Shown: positions 45,485-55,682, numbered from the stretch's first letter. The stretch: 64,000 nucleotides of DNA from Pantoea wallisii (GCF_002095485.1 NZ_MLFS01000005.1:61583-125582), one strand, 5' to 3'. The notes: generated from the sequence alone by a model not told the origin. Made by a program: numbers and translations.

Positions 45485-46504
45485 CTAATCGATGTTCTCC
45501 GCCGTAACGATACGCAGTTCAACCCGTCCATCCTGATAGATATCGGGCTGATAGCCGTGTTCAAGATGGCGGATAAGCAGATCGGTAGCCAGTACAGCAT
45601 GCTGACGCGCATTTTGATCCAGGGTGTAGGAGAGCGAACCGTCCTGCAACAGCTGGCGCGTCACGTCATACAGCTCATGTGTGATATAGCAGCAGCGTCC
45701 GCTTAATTTATGCTGCTGCAACAGTGCGCTGATATCGCGGTTATTATCGCCGGAGTTATACAGCCCCACGACATTTTGAGCTTGTTGGAGTGTACGATTA
45801 AGCAGCGAACGTATTTTATGTTGCTCATCTTCACCTGCCAGCACTTCACGTAAATTAAGCCAGGGTGCCCGTTGCGTGATGGCATCGCGAAAGCCGGAAA
45901 TACGGTCAATATGTGCTCTGAAATCAAAACGGCCGCTAACCATTATCACGTCACCTGGTGCAGCCATACTCTGGCTCATTAATAAGCCAGCGGTGCGTCC
46001 GGCCTGATACTGATTAATGCCGACATGGCAAAATCGGCTGGCCTCGGCTAAATCTGAGACCAGCGTAACAACCGGAATCCCTTTTTCCCGGCAATGTTTA
46101 AGCGCATCATGAATAAGTGGATAGTCATGGCCGTAAACAATTATTCCGTCACGCAATTCACTACTTTTTTTAATCTTTTCCGCCAGTTTATCTGGCGGGT
46201 TTTCCGCCACCAGCGTACGAAACAGTTTAATTTTACGATAGCCAAGTCGGTCGGCAATGTGGGCAAATTCATCAGCGAGCTGCTGAAAAAACCAGGTGCC
46301 GTTATTGCTGAGGAATACCTCAATCCGCCACGGATGCTGCGTATCATCCGGCAGCAGACGCTGCAAACCCGCCTGACGTGCGGCGCGCAGCACCTTACGT
46401 ACGGTTTCCGGCCGCACTCCGCCACGTTCGTTAAGTACCCGATCCACCGTCGCGATCCCAACCCCGGCCAGTTCGGCCACTTTTATCAGGGTGAGTTTCT
46501 TCAT
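45485..46504 (-). CDS. LacI-family transcriptional regulator
   Basis: The 339-residue protein has the LacI helix-turn-helix TLIKVAELAGVGIATVDRVLNERGGVRPETVRKVL and a sugar-binding-protein-like effector domain (DGIIVYGHDYPLIHDALKHCREKGIPVVTLVSDLAE). It lies divergent from the gluconate-type dehydrogenase operon, so control of that operon by a sugar or sugar acid is the simplest guess. A GTTGCG-AGA-CGCAAC palindrome lies between the two. Confidence 0.88.
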   Translation of the reverse strand: MKKLTLIKVAELAGVGIATVDRVLNERGGVRPETVRKVLRAARQAGLQRLLPDDTQHPWRIEVFLSNNGTWFFQQLADEFAHIADRLGYRKIKLFRTLVAENPPDKLAEKIKKSSELRDGIIVYGHDYPLIHDALKHCREKGIPVVTLVSDLAEASRFCHVGINQYQAGRTAGLLMSQSMAAPGDVIMVSGRFDFRAHIDRISGFRDAITQRAPWLNLREVLAGEDEQHKIRSLLNRTLQQAQNVVGLYNSGDNNRDISALLQQHKLSGRCCYITHELYDVTRQLLQDGSLSYTLDQNARQHAVLATDLLIRHLEHGYQPDIYQDGRVELRIVTAENID

Positions 46505-46949
46505 ATTTTTTGCTTCTAAGCCCCGGTATCAAAACCTGCCGATTAAACCAGCCACGCTGTTTGCGTTTTACATCACAGAAGGGCGCTATTTTTCGCCGTA
46601 TTATGCGCACGTACTCGCTGCTGACAAGATGTTAAATGTTGCGAGACGCAACGCGACTCTACACGCGTTCTCTTCCATCCTTAAAAAATTCCATGATGGG
46701 AAACCATCAAAAAAAACCTTTTAAAGCGCAGGGTGAGACTTTACTCTTTGCGCCGTTGTTAAAATTTAATTAATCCCATGATTTGAATGTAAAGAATCTT
46801 ACCTCGTTGTTTATCAGATAATAAATATTGCCCAAAAGGCATCATCTGTATTTTTAAATACTTATTCATTTGGCTAATTAATCGCCAGGCACAAATACGT
46901 CTGTTATTTGGCCCGGTTTGCAATGTGAAAATTCATTGGCAGGGAAAAC
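46505..46949. promoter_or_regulatory. Control region between LacI regulator and dehydrogenase operon
   Basis: This 445-base AT-rich region contains no gene. A 15-base palindrome GTTGCG-AGA-CGCAAC (46638-46652), of the shape bound by LacI-type proteins, lies 134 bases before the regulator start. A GATGG-GAAA-CCATC hairpin at 46696-46709 is followed by A residues and is not a terminator on either strand. Nothing else stands out. Confidence 0.5.
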
Positions 46950-47669
46950 ATGAAACGCAGAGAATTTCTCACCTCCATCACTGCGCTGGGCGTGGCAACC
47001 ACGATCCCCGGGCTGAGCAAAGCAGAGGTGGTAAACGGTGGTCAGCCGTGGGAACCCGGCACGATCCAGACCCCGCCCGCGCCGCCAAAAAAAGGTGGTT
47101 TGCAGTACCTCAATCAGCATGAGTTTGACACCGTGGGCGCTATCGCCGAACGCTTTATCCCGGCAGATGAAACCAGCCTGAGCGGTAAAGACGCCGGCTG
47201 CGCAATTTTCATCGATCGCCAGCTGGCCGGGGATTACGGCAATGCGGTTGCAGTCTATCGCCTGGGTAAATTTGTTAAGGGTACGCCTGAGCAGGGGCCG
47301 CAATCTCCGCTCACCCCTGCGCAGCGATATCGGCTTGGGCTGGCGGCGCTGGATAACGCCATGCAGAAGCAGTACGGCAAAGATTTTGTTGCGCTGAGCG
47401 GCGAGCAGCAGGATCAGGTATTGATGGCCATGGAGAAGAACAGTCTCGATCTGGGTGCCGACGTGGAGACAAAAGTGTTCTTTGAGCTGCTGCTCCAGAA
47501 TGTGCGAGAAGGTTTCCTCTCCGATCCGATTTACGGCGGCAATAAAGAGATGACCAGCTGGAAAATGATCGGCTTCCCGGGCGCGCGCTATGACTTCCGC
47601 GATCTGCTGCCGAAAAAGGGCCAGAAACTCAACATTATTCCAACCAGCCTGATCGATAACACCCTTTAA
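46950..47669 (+). CDS. Gluconate 2-dehydrogenase-type small subunit (subunit 3 family)
   Basis: The 239-residue protein starts with a Tat signal MKRREFLTSITALGVATTIPGLSKA. The mature part is the subunit-3 fold (FDTVGAIAERFIPADETSLSGKDAGCAIFIDRQLAG, then REGFLSDPIYGGNKEMTSWKMIGFPGARYDFRD). In gluconate, 2-ketogluconate and sorbitol dehydrogenases this subunit is needed to fold and export the FAD subunit through Tat. The FAD and cytochrome subunits follow in order. The gene is complete. Confidence 0.9.
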   Translation: MKRREFLTSITALGVATTIPGLSKAEVVNGGQPWEPGTIQTPPAPPKKGGLQYLNQHEFDTVGAIAERFIPADETSLSGKDAGCAIFIDRQLAGDYGNAVAVYRLGKFVKGTPEQGPQSPLTPAQRYRLGLAALDNAMQKQYGKDFVALSGEQQDQVLMAMEKNSLDLGADVETKVFFELLLQNVREGFLSDPIYGGNKEMTSWKMIGFPGARYDFRDLLPKKGQKLNIIPTSLIDNTL

Positions 47670-47684
47670 CACCAGAGCCTTATT

Positions 47685-49456
47685 ATGAATAACGTCCGTC
47701 CAAAAGCTGATGTCGCCATCGTCGGCCTGGCTGGTGCGGTTCTTTGATTGCGGAAGAGCTGACCCGTGCAGGTTTGAATGTCGTTGCCATTGAACGTGGC
47801 CCATGGTTTGAAACCGCCACTGACTTCCCGCCTTCGGTAGATACCGATGAACTGCGCTGGGATACGCGCCGCAGCATGCTGCTGCCGCCAGCCGTCGAAA
47901 CCACCACTTTCCGTAATAACATCGCGCAAACCGCGCTGCCAACCCGTGAATGGAACCTGAACGAGCTGGGCTACAACGTAGGCGGCTCCGGTACGCACTG
48001 GGCCGGTATGGCGTGGCGCTTTACGCCGTTCGATTTTGAGCCCTATAGCCAGACCGTGCAGCGCTATGGCAAGTCACAGATCGCCAAAGGGGTCATTCTG
48101 CAGGACTGGGGTGTAACCTATAACGAGCTGGAACCCTTTTACGATCGCTTCGAGAAGATCGCTGGCGTCTCCGGTAAAGCCGGCAAGCTGAACGGCGAAA
48201 CGGTGCCAGGCGGTAACCCGTTTGAAGGGAACCGCAGCAGCGAATACCCGCTGCCACCGTTGGAGAGCATGCGTCTGACCGACATCTTTACCGAAGGCGC
48301 AAAGAAGATCGGCCTGAACCCGTTTATGGTGCCCGCAGGCCAGGCGTCACGGGCGTATGTCAATCCGCTTGGCGTGCGCATGGGCCCCTGCACCTACTGC
48401 GGCTATTGCCTCTACTACGGCTGCGGCAACTTCTCTAAATCCAGCCCGAATGCCTGTGTCATCCCGGCGCTGATGCAGCGAGAGAACTTCACGGTATTGA
48501 CGGACTCTGCTGTTGTTCGGGTCAATAAGGCGGAAGACGGAAAAACCGCGACCGGCGTTACCTATATCGACAAGAACAAGAAAGAGTGGGTACAACCGGC
48601 GGATATCGTGATTTTGTCAGCATTCCAGATGCAAAACGTGCGTCTGCTGCTGCTATCCAAAATTGGCGTACCTTATAACCCGGTGACCAAAACCGGCGTA
48701 GTCGGACGCGCTTACAGCTTCCAGACCGTTTCCGGTGCCAGCCTGTTCTTTAAAGATGAGAACCTCAACCAGTATATCGGCGCCGGAGCGCTCTCTTCCC
48801 AGGTAGACGACTGGAACGGGGACAACTTCGATCACACCGGCCTTGGCTTCATCGGAGGTGCGGGCATTCTGGTGGTCGCACGCGGTGCGCGACCGATCGG
48901 AAACGCTGATGCGCTGCCGCCTGGCACGCCGCGCTGGGGCAAAGAGTGGAAAAAGGCTTACACCCACGCTTTCCAGAACGCGACGTTTATCTTCGGTCAG
49001 GGCACCAGCTTCTCGCACGAGGATTACTACCTCGATCTCGATCCGGAATACAAAGATGACAACGGTAATCCGCTGCTGCGCGTCACCTTTGATTACAACG
49101 ATAACGATCGCCGCTCGGCGAAGTTTATCGAAGAGAAGAGTGTGGAGATTGGTAAAGCGATGGGGGCTGACATTGTCATCGGCACTAACTCCGCGTCTGG
49201 CGCCTATTCACCGTACAACTTCGCCAGCGATCACACTATCGGCGGCGCGGTGATGGGCACCGATCCTAAAACCTCGGTGCTGAACCGCTATCAGCAGTGC
49301 TGGGATGCCCATAACGTCTTTGTGCTGGGCGCTTCGTCCTTCCCGAATAATGCCGGGTACAACCCGACAGGCACCATTGGTGCGCTGAGTTTGTGGACGG
49401 CGAAAGCCATTATCGAACAGTACCTGAAGAACCCGGGTCCGCTGGTGAAGGTGTGA
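47685..49456 (+). pseudogene. FAD-dependent GMC oxidoreductase (gluconate/ketogluconate dehydrogenase large subunit), split by one deletion
   Basis: Most of the protein is open, from about 47730 to 49456. Visible blocks are AEELTRAGLNVVAIERGPW, YNVGGSGTHWAGMAWRFTP, a Cys-rich stretch CTYCGYCLYYGCGNFSKSSPNACVIPA that could hold an iron-sulfur centre, and the end NPTGTIGALSLWTAKAI. The start ATG 47685 is in another frame: one G missing after 47730 (CTGGGCTGG read as CTGGCTGG) breaks the FAD motif VGLGWCGSLIAEEL. Repair gives about 590 residues. It oxidises a sugar acid or polyol in the periplasm and passes electrons to the cytochrome subunit. The exact substrate is not decided by sequence. Confidence 0.87.
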
Positions 49457-49457
49457 G

Positions 49458-50771
49458 ATGAAAAAGAGCAAAATTATAGCGGGTGTGGCAGCGATCGCCG
49501 CAGCCGTGGCCGCAGGTATGCTGTGGATGAACGGGGATACCTCCGCGGATGACGTGGCCAGCCACACGGTGCTGACCAGCCAGCCGCCGGGTGCAGCAGA
49601 CGCTGACGCCGTTGCGCGCGGGCGGGCGTATGTCGCCATCGCCAGTGACTGCACGGCCTGCCATACCATGCCGGAGAGTAAGTTATCCCTGGCGGGCGGT
49701 TACTCCATCAGTACGCCGTTTGGCGGGATCTACGCCAGCAACATCACGCCGGACAGCGAAACCGGTATTGGCAGCTGGACCGAGCGAGACTTCTTTCGCG
49801 CGGTACGGCACGGCAAAGGTAAGCAGGGTGAACATCTCTATCCCGCTATGCCTTATAACGCCTACGTTAAGCTGACCGATCAGGATATGCACGATCTCTG
49901 GATGTATATCCGTTCCGTTAAGCCTATCCACTATCACGTGCCGGAAACCAACCTGGGCTTCCCTTACAACATTCGTCTGGCGATGATGGGCTGGAACCTG
50001 CTGTTCTTCAAAAACGAGGGCTTCAAAGCCGATCCAACGAAATCCGCCGCGTGGAACCGGGGTGCCTATCTGGTCGAGGGGCCGGAGCACTGTGCTGCCT
50101 GCCACACTGCGAAAAACCTGCTCGGCGGTGATACTGACGCTTATCTGCAGGGCAGTAACCTCAGCGAGTGGCATGCGCCGGACATCACGCCCAATCCGCA
50201 TACCGGTATTGGCCGCTGGACGGAACAGCAGCTGGTGGACTACCTGAAACTGGGCAGCAACCACGTAGCGGTAGCCTCAGGCCCGATGGCGGAAGCGGTA
50301 ACTAACTCCACGCAGCATCTGACCGATACGGATCTGCGTGCCATTGCTGCATATCTGAAGGAGGTTCCGGCTTCCGACGTGCAACGCCCGCAGCCCGAGG
50401 CAGCAGACAGTGCGCAGATGAAAATGGGCGAGAACGTCTATGCTGCCAACTGTACTGCCTGCCATAACTATGATGGCAAGGGCATTCCTAACCTCGCGGC
50501 AAGCCTGGCCGGCAATTCAGGGCTGCTGGCAGATGATGCCTCATCAATCATCACGACCGTGTTGCAGGGCGGTCGCGGTGCGGTAACGGCCGGGAACCCC
50601 ACCAGTGGCGCTATGCCATCATTTGCGTGGAAGCTTTCCGATGAGCAGGTTGCGGCGGTATCAACCTACCTGCGCAACAGCTGGGGCAATGCGGCGAAAC
50701 CGGTGAAGGCCGATGAAGTGGCTGGCAAGCGTGCCGTATTGAAGCTGCCTCCGCAAATGGCGGCGCACTAA
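49458..50771 (+). CDS. Triple-haem cytochrome c subunit of membrane gluconate-type dehydrogenase
   Basis: The 437-residue protein has a signal or anchor segment (KIIAGVAAIAAAVAAGMLWM) and three haem motifs, DCTACH near residue 65, HCAACH near 213 and NCTACH near 332. This is the usual layout of the membrane cytochrome subunit of gluconate, 2-ketogluconate and aldehyde dehydrogenases, which reduces ubiquinone. Its start is two bases after the flavoprotein stop, so the three genes form one operon. A strong terminator follows. Confidence 0.93.
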   Translation: MKKSKIIAGVAAIAAAVAAGMLWMNGDTSADDVASHTVLTSQPPGAADADAVARGRAYVAIASDCTACHTMPESKLSLAGGYSISTPFGGIYASNITPDSETGIGSWTERDFFRAVRHGKGKQGEHLYPAMPYNAYVKLTDQDMHDLWMYIRSVKPIHYHVPETNLGFPYNIRLAMMGWNLLFFKNEGFKADPTKSAAWNRGAYLVEGPEHCAACHTAKNLLGGDTDAYLQGSNLSEWHAPDITPNPHTGIGRWTEQQLVDYLKLGSNHVAVASGPMAEAVTNSTQHLTDTDLRAIAAYLKEVPASDVQRPQPEAADSAQMKMGENVYAANCTACHNYDGKGIPNLAASLAGNSGLLADDASSIITTVLQGGRGAVTAGNPTSGAMPSFAWKLSDEQVAAVSTYLRNSWGNAAKPVKADEVAGKRAVLKLPPQMAAH

Positions 50772-50787
50772 ACTGCCGATCTCTACG

Positions 50788-50815
50788 GGCCGCCCATTCG
50801 GGCGGCCGTTTTCTT
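50788..50815 (+). terminator. Rho-independent terminator of the dehydrogenase operon
   Basis: GGCCGCCC and GGGCGGCC form a perfect eight-base stem around ATTC, followed by GTTTTCTT. Confidence 0.85.
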
Positions 50816-50965
50816 ACCTAATCTGCCAACGCTTTCTGCCGTCAATACTCTTGTACTAAAAGCGAATTTTCTCTCATTTGAAACCGGCTTCCTTAGTTAA
50901 AATAGTGCCTTAGCTGTAGCGGCCCGCAATCGAAATCACTCCGAATCGCAATCAGCGTCATTTTC

Positions 50966-51020
50966 GGTTCAGATTAAGTGACATTGAAAAACCTCACCGG
51001 CTCATATTAAGTAATATTGA
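50966..51020 (+). repeat. Direct repeat upstream of the toxin gene
   Basis: A 22-base unit of the form GGYTCAKATTAAGTRAYATTGA occurs at 50966 and 50999, exactly 33 bases apart, with 18 of 22 bases the same. It lies in the 435-base gene-free region between the dehydrogenase operon and the Tc-type gene (50772-51206). It may be an operator; nothing else is visible there. Confidence 0.55.
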
Positions 51021-51206
51021 GCTCGCGTTTATCCTGGCCGGTTTGTAATCCATTTCGATTGACTCACAATAACTTCAAATAAAATTTAACTATCAGCGTC
51101 TTTCTTCATCCCACCCGTATAGCGCCTGTTTAGGTGAGATTACCCTGACTACTGTATGATTTTCTTTGCAGCCTGAACGGCTGCACAACATAAACAGGAG
51201 AATATC

Positions 51207-54140
51207 ATGAGCACATCGCTGTTCAGCAAAACCCCGACGGTCGCGGTCCTCGATAACCGCAGCCTGACCGTGCGCGATATCGCGTACCACCGCCATCCCG
51301 GCTCCCCGGACGTTACCAGTGAACGCATCACGCGCCATCAGTATGACGTCCGCGGCTTTCTGACACAGAGTGCTGATCCGCGCCTGCACGACACCGGACT
51401 GGCGAACTTCAGCAGCCAGACCGATCTGACTGGTAACGTTCTGCGGTCACAGGGTGTAGATAATGGCATTACTGTGGCGCTGAACGATACTGCCGGCCGA
51501 CCGTTTCTGGCTGTCAGCAGCATCAGCACTGCCGGTGTTGGCATGGAGGACAGAAGTCAGGCGGTAACCCGCACCTGGCAGTATGAGGACACAACCCTTC
51601 CCGGACGTCCGTTAAGTATTACGGAGCAGGTGAACGGTGGAGCCGCCCGCATTACGGAGCTTTTCGTCTATGCCGGTAACTCTGTTGAGGAGAAGGCGCT
51701 GAATCTCTCCGGGCAGCCTGTCAGCCACTACGATACTGCCGGCCTGACGCAGACTATCAGCATAGCGCTGACGGGCGTGCCGTTCTCCGTCACCCGGCGC
51801 CTGTTGAAGGACGCGGATAATCCTGACATCGTGGCTGACTGGCAAGGAGAAGATGCCTCTGACTGGAACGGCCTGTTGCACGATGAGACATACACCACCC
51901 TGAGCATTGCGGACGCTAATGGGGCGGTGCTGACCACCACAGATGCAGAGAGTAACCTTCAGCGGGTGGCGTACGATATAGCCGGTCTGTTGTCTGGCAG
52001 CTGGCTGACCCTGAAGGGCGGCGCGGAACAGGTTATCGTCAGGTCCCTAACGTATTCGGCCGCCGGGCAGAAGCTGCGCGAAGAGCACGGCAACGGCGTG
52101 GTGACCACTTACACGTATGAAGCGGAGACGCAGCGCCTGACCGGCATCCGGACGGAGCGACCTGCCGGCCACGCCTCAGGTGCGAAGGTGATGCAGGACC
52201 TGCGCTATGAGTATGACCCGGTAGGTAATGTCCTGAAAATCAGCAATGACGCGGAAAAGACCCGCTTCTGGCGCAACCAGAAAGTGGTGCCGGAGAACGT
52301 GTACGTCTATGACAGCCTGTACCAGCTGGTTAGCGCCACCGGGCGCGAGATGGCAAATGCAGGACAGCAGGACAGCAGCTCACCGACCGCCACTATTCCC
52401 CTCCCCACCGACAGCTCAGCGTTTACAAAGTATACCCGCAGCTATACCTATGATGAAGGAGGCAACCTGACGCAAATTCGTCACAGCGCACCGGCGACAG
52501 GCAACAGTTACACCACAGACATCACCATCAGCAATCGCAGCAACCGGGGGGTGTTGAGCACGTTGACAAAAAATCCCTCAGATGTGGACACGCTGTTCAC
52601 GGTGAGCGGGCAGCAGAAACAGCTGCAGCCGGGACAGAGTCTCGTCTGGACGGTGCGCAACGAACTGCTGAAGGTGACGCCGGTGGTACGTGAGGGTGAT
52701 ACCGGAGACCGGGAAAGCTACCGCTACGACGCCGGCAGCCAGCGCATTCTCAAAGTAAGCACGCAGAAAACAAGTAACAGTATACAGTCACAGTATGCGC
52801 TGTACTTGCCTGGTCTGGAGCTGCGCACGACAAAAGCCGGCGCTACGCAAACGGCAGGCTTGCAGGTTATTACAATAGGTGAAGCTGGCCGGGCGCAGGT
52901 GCGGGTAATGCACTGGGAGAGTGGAATACCGGAAGGTATAGGCAATGACCAGATTCGTTACAGTTACGATAACCTGACGGGCAGCAGCCAACTGGAGCTG
53001 GACGGCGACGGAAACGTCATCAGCATGGAAGAATATTACTCGTACGGCGGAACTGCGGTATGGACGGCGCGCAGTGCGGTGGAAGCGGACTACAAAACGG
53101 TGCGCTACTCAGGCAAAGAGCGTGACGCAACAGGGCTATATTACTACGGGTACCGTTACTACCAGCCATGGGCGGGCCGGTGGCTGAGCGCGGACCCTGC
53201 GGGCACGGTGGACGGGCTGAACCTGTTCAGGATGGTACGGAATAACCCTATAATATTCGTAGATCCTGACGGACTCAGTCCATCTTTACGTACCCAACTC
53301 CCTGGGAGTAACCTTTATGAGCCAAAATTAAGAACTGGAGAAGACAGGAATCGGCGTGGTGCATCGCATTTAATTCCATCCCGCATCGAAAATAGCCTTG
53401 TTGAAGGGACCCCCATAAAGCTGGAGGATGCATTAACAGAACATGCGCTAAGCACGACTCCAATATTAACCGATCTTATTAATCCAACCAAGGTTTCTAT
53501 GAATAAGGTAACCAGGGATATACTGGCTAATAAAAGTATGGCTGGAGGCATACTGGCATTTAACGCAATACGTTTCTCAATAAGCGAAAATAAAGATATT
53601 CATGCATTACGGATTGTTGATTCAGAAACATCAACCTATCAAACTGGAGAAGGTACGGTTGCAGCAGCATATTGGGCTCCGCAAGGGGGATATGTAGATA
53701 TTCCTGCACATCCTATGACTGGTCCAAAAGTCGTGCTCACCCCTGGATTCAGCGGATGTTCTTTTGTCGCTGATAAATTAAACGAAGAAACCATTCGTGT
53801 CAGACATGTACAGGGTGGTAAAGAAGACCTGGAGTATAATAACCTGACTGCCGATGAGCATGGACAGGGTATGATCGATGCCATGGAGTATAGAGATTAT
53901 GGGTACCATCATGATAGCCAGGGAAATTTGATGGAAAATATAACGGGCTCGGCATTTATGATATATGAAAACGACCAATGGAATTTAAAATACCAGAGCC
54001 TCGCTAACGCACCCGGAATTTCTTCATTAAGAGAAGAGTCTTTTGGTTTCTTCAATAAGAAGACGCGACTGACAGGTGAAATTCGTCATGGCGAAGGAAA
54101 AAATGTTGTTAAGACAAAAACCTTATCCTTACATCATTAA
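51207..54140 (+). CDS. Insecticidal toxin complex C component (TccC-like Rhs/YD-repeat protein)
   Basis: The 977-residue protein begins like TccC (KTPTVAVLDNRSLTVRDIAYHRHPG, ITRHQYDVRGFLTQSADPRL). It has YD repeats throughout and the Rhs core YYGYRYYQPWAGRWLSADPAGTVDGLNLFRMVRNNP ending at DPDGL, residue 690, where TccC proteins cut themselves. The core forms a hollow shell with TcB, and residues 691-977 are the toxin that is pushed into target cells through TcA. This tip is AT-rich and unlike known tips by eye. It has SGC (Cys 851) with a histidine 16 residues later, as in CNF/BLF1-type deamidases, which is only a hint. No TcA or TcB gene is present. Confidence 0.88.
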   Translation: MSTSLFSKTPTVAVLDNRSLTVRDIAYHRHPGSPDVTSERITRHQYDVRGFLTQSADPRLHDTGLANFSSQTDLTGNVLRSQGVDNGITVALNDTAGRPFLAVSSISTAGVGMEDRSQAVTRTWQYEDTTLPGRPLSITEQVNGGAARITELFVYAGNSVEEKALNLSGQPVSHYDTAGLTQTISIALTGVPFSVTRRLLKDADNPDIVADWQGEDASDWNGLLHDETYTTLSIADANGAVLTTTDAESNLQRVAYDIAGLLSGSWLTLKGGAEQVIVRSLTYSAAGQKLREEHGNGVVTTYTYEAETQRLTGIRTERPAGHASGAKVMQDLRYEYDPVGNVLKISNDAEKTRFWRNQKVVPENVYVYDSLYQLVSATGREMANAGQQDSSSPTATIPLPTDSSAFTKYTRSYTYDEGGNLTQIRHSAPATGNSYTTDITISNRSNRGVLSTLTKNPSDVDTLFTVSGQQKQLQPGQSLVWTVRNELLKVTPVVREGDTGDRESYRYDAGSQRILKVSTQKTSNSIQSQYALYLPGLELRTTKAGATQTAGLQVITIGEAGRAQVRVMHWESGIPEGIGNDQIRYSYDNLTGSSQLELDGDGNVISMEEYYSYGGTAVWTARSAVEADYKTVRYSGKERDATGLYYYGYRYYQPWAGRWLSADPAGTVDGLNLFRMVRNNPIIFVDPDGLSPSLRTQLPGSNLYEPKLRTGEDRNRRGASHLIPSRIENSLVEGTPIKLEDALTEHALSTTPILTDLINPTKVSMNKVTRDILANKSMAGGILAFNAIRFSISENKDIHALRIVDSETSTYQTGEGTVAAAYWAPQGGYVDIPAHPMTGPKVVLTPGFSGCSFVADKLNEETIRVRHVQGGKEDLEYNNLTADEHGQGMIDAMEYRDYGYHHDSQGNLMENITGSAFMIYENDQWNLKYQSLANAPGISSLREESFGFFNKKTRLTGEIRHGEGKNVVKTKTLSLHH

Positions 54141-54338
54141 TATAGCAATTTAAACTTAACATTAAACGTCATGTTTCTCCCCATCTAAAAAACCGTTTAA
54201 ATTACTGGGTTCTTTTTTGGGGAGAACCAAAACAGTCAATCTGGTGAGACAGTTTTTCTGACTCATTTAGGATGTTTTTATCCCATTCTGGTGTTACGTT
54301 TTCATCATCTCGAGTAAAATGAGACAATTTTCATCATC

Positions 54339-54614
54339 ATGGCACTTTATGGCTATGCCCGCGTTTCAACCGGTGAACAGGATCTAATCCTACAGACACA
54401 AATTCTCCGCGCTGCCGGTTGTGAAATCATTCGTGCAGAAAAAGCCAGCGGAAACAGCCGGACCGGAAGGAGCGAGTTGCCGCTGTTGCTGGAGTTACTG
54501 TGCTCTGGTGATACGTTGACGGTGCCCCGCGTGGATCCCCTGTCCCGTAGCATTAAGGACATACATAATATCTTGTATGCCACTCAGCATGATGTAACGC
54601 TCAGGGCAACATAA
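54339..54614 (+). pseudogene. Truncated serine resolvase/invertase
   Basis: The 91-residue frame is the N-terminal half of a Tn3-resolvase or Pin-type recombinase: YGYARVSTGEQDLILQTQILRAAGCEIIRAEKASGNSRTGRSEL. The catalytic serine and arginine in ARVST are present. The C-terminal helix E and DNA-binding domain are missing; the frame stops after ATQHDVTLRAT. It is a remnant of a mobile element just downstream of the toxin tip. The motif TGAGACA(G/A)TTTT occurs twice in the 110 bases before it, perhaps a remnant of its recombination site. Confidence 0.8.
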
Positions 54615-54725
54615 CAGCCAGTGGACACGCATTTGCGCTAATTGCGAATCAGAGGGATTTCAATTGCGAGCCGTTACATTTAGCGTAGGTTGTCGGGCAC
54701 GTTGTTAATAAGGTCGAGGTATAAA

Positions 54726-55682
54726 ATGAAATTACCAGGTATTCCGGAAAATGAAGCCGCGCGGTTGAAGTCGCTCTATATGATTGACCTGCTTGATACG
54801 CGTGCTAATGAGCGCTTTGACAGGCTGACGCGCATCGGACAAAAACTTTTCCGCGTACCCATTGTGGTAATTAACCTTATTGACCGTGAGCGCCAGTGGG
54901 CGCTGGCCTGTGAGGGGATGAGCGGACGTGAAATGCACCGTGATATCTCATTTTGCGCTCATGCCATCCTGCAGGATGAGCCACTCATTGTGAACGATGC
55001 GCGCCTTGATGATCGCTTTCACGATAACCCGATTGTGGCGGGTGAACCCTATATCCGTTTCTACGCCGGCTTTCCGGTTCGTCTGCCGGACGGTGCCGTG
55101 GCCGGCACGCTGTGCCTGGCAGGGAGTGAGCCACGCGATCTCACCGAAGATGAAGTCGCCTCACTGAAGGATATCGCCGCTATTGTCGAAGATGAATTTG
55201 AGGTCATCAATATGGCCATGACCGATAGCCTCACGGAAATCTCTAACCGGCGCGGTTTTTATCGCAGTGGCGATAAACGATTTCTGGAATATCAGCAGAG
55301 CAGTACTGATTTCGCCATCCTCTATTTCGATATGGACAAGTTCAAACCGATCAACGATATGTGGGGGCATGCAGAAGGTGATGAAGTCCTCAAAATTTTT
55401 GCTCACCAACTGAGCCAGTTGCTGGGTCCTGGCGATATTGCCGGACGGCTTGGCGGTGACGAGTTTGCCGTGATGCTCAGTGACAGTGAACATGCTCAGA
55501 CCTACCTTAATGCGCTGCGGGAAAATCTGAACGTTCACAATAAGCACTCAGGAAAACCGTACAACATTAACTACTCTTACGGGATAATCAACAGCAGATC
55601 AGGACGTTATGGCTCTCTGGGCGATATGCTTAAAGAGGGCGATAGCGTTATGTACTCTGAGAAACGGCGCAAAAAGATTTGA
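54726..55682 (+). CDS. GAF-GGDEF diguanylate cyclase
   Basis: The 318-residue soluble protein has an N-terminal GAF domain (ERFDRLTRIGQKLFRVPIVVINLIDRERQWALACEGM, with DISFCAHAIL) and a C-terminal GGDEF domain (DSLTEISNRRGFYRSGDKRFLEY, GRLGGDEFAVML). The active-site motif is intact, so it should make cyclic di-GMP. The RxxD inhibitory site is not conserved (GPGD). The GAF signal is unknown. ATG 54726 is used because GAGG lies upstream; the longer frame from 54690 is not conserved. Confidence 0.9.
   Translation: MKLPGIPENEAARLKSLYMIDLLDTRANERFDRLTRIGQKLFRVPIVVINLIDRERQWALACEGMSGREMHRDISFCAHAILQDEPLIVNDARLDDRFHDNPIVAGEPYIRFYAGFPVRLPDGAVAGTLCLAGSEPRDLTEDEVASLKDIAAIVEDEFEVINMAMTDSLTEISNRRGFYRSGDKRFLEYQQSSTDFAILYFDMDKFKPINDMWGHAEGDEVLKIFAHQLSQLLGPGDIAGRLGGDEFAVMLSDSEHAQTYLNALRENLNVHNKHSGKPYNINYSYGIINSRSGRYGSLGDMLKEGDSVMYSEKRRKKI

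Noticed and set aside
46696..46709. Terminator after the LacI regulator control region
   Set aside because: The GATGG-GAAA-CCATC hairpin is followed by A on the plus strand, and on the minus strand the T run precedes the hairpin, so it is not a terminator in either direction.
46878..47942. Long minus-strand frame over the dehydrogenase small subunit
   Set aside because: The plus strand there encodes a Tat-exported subunit with clear family motifs; the antisense frame has none.
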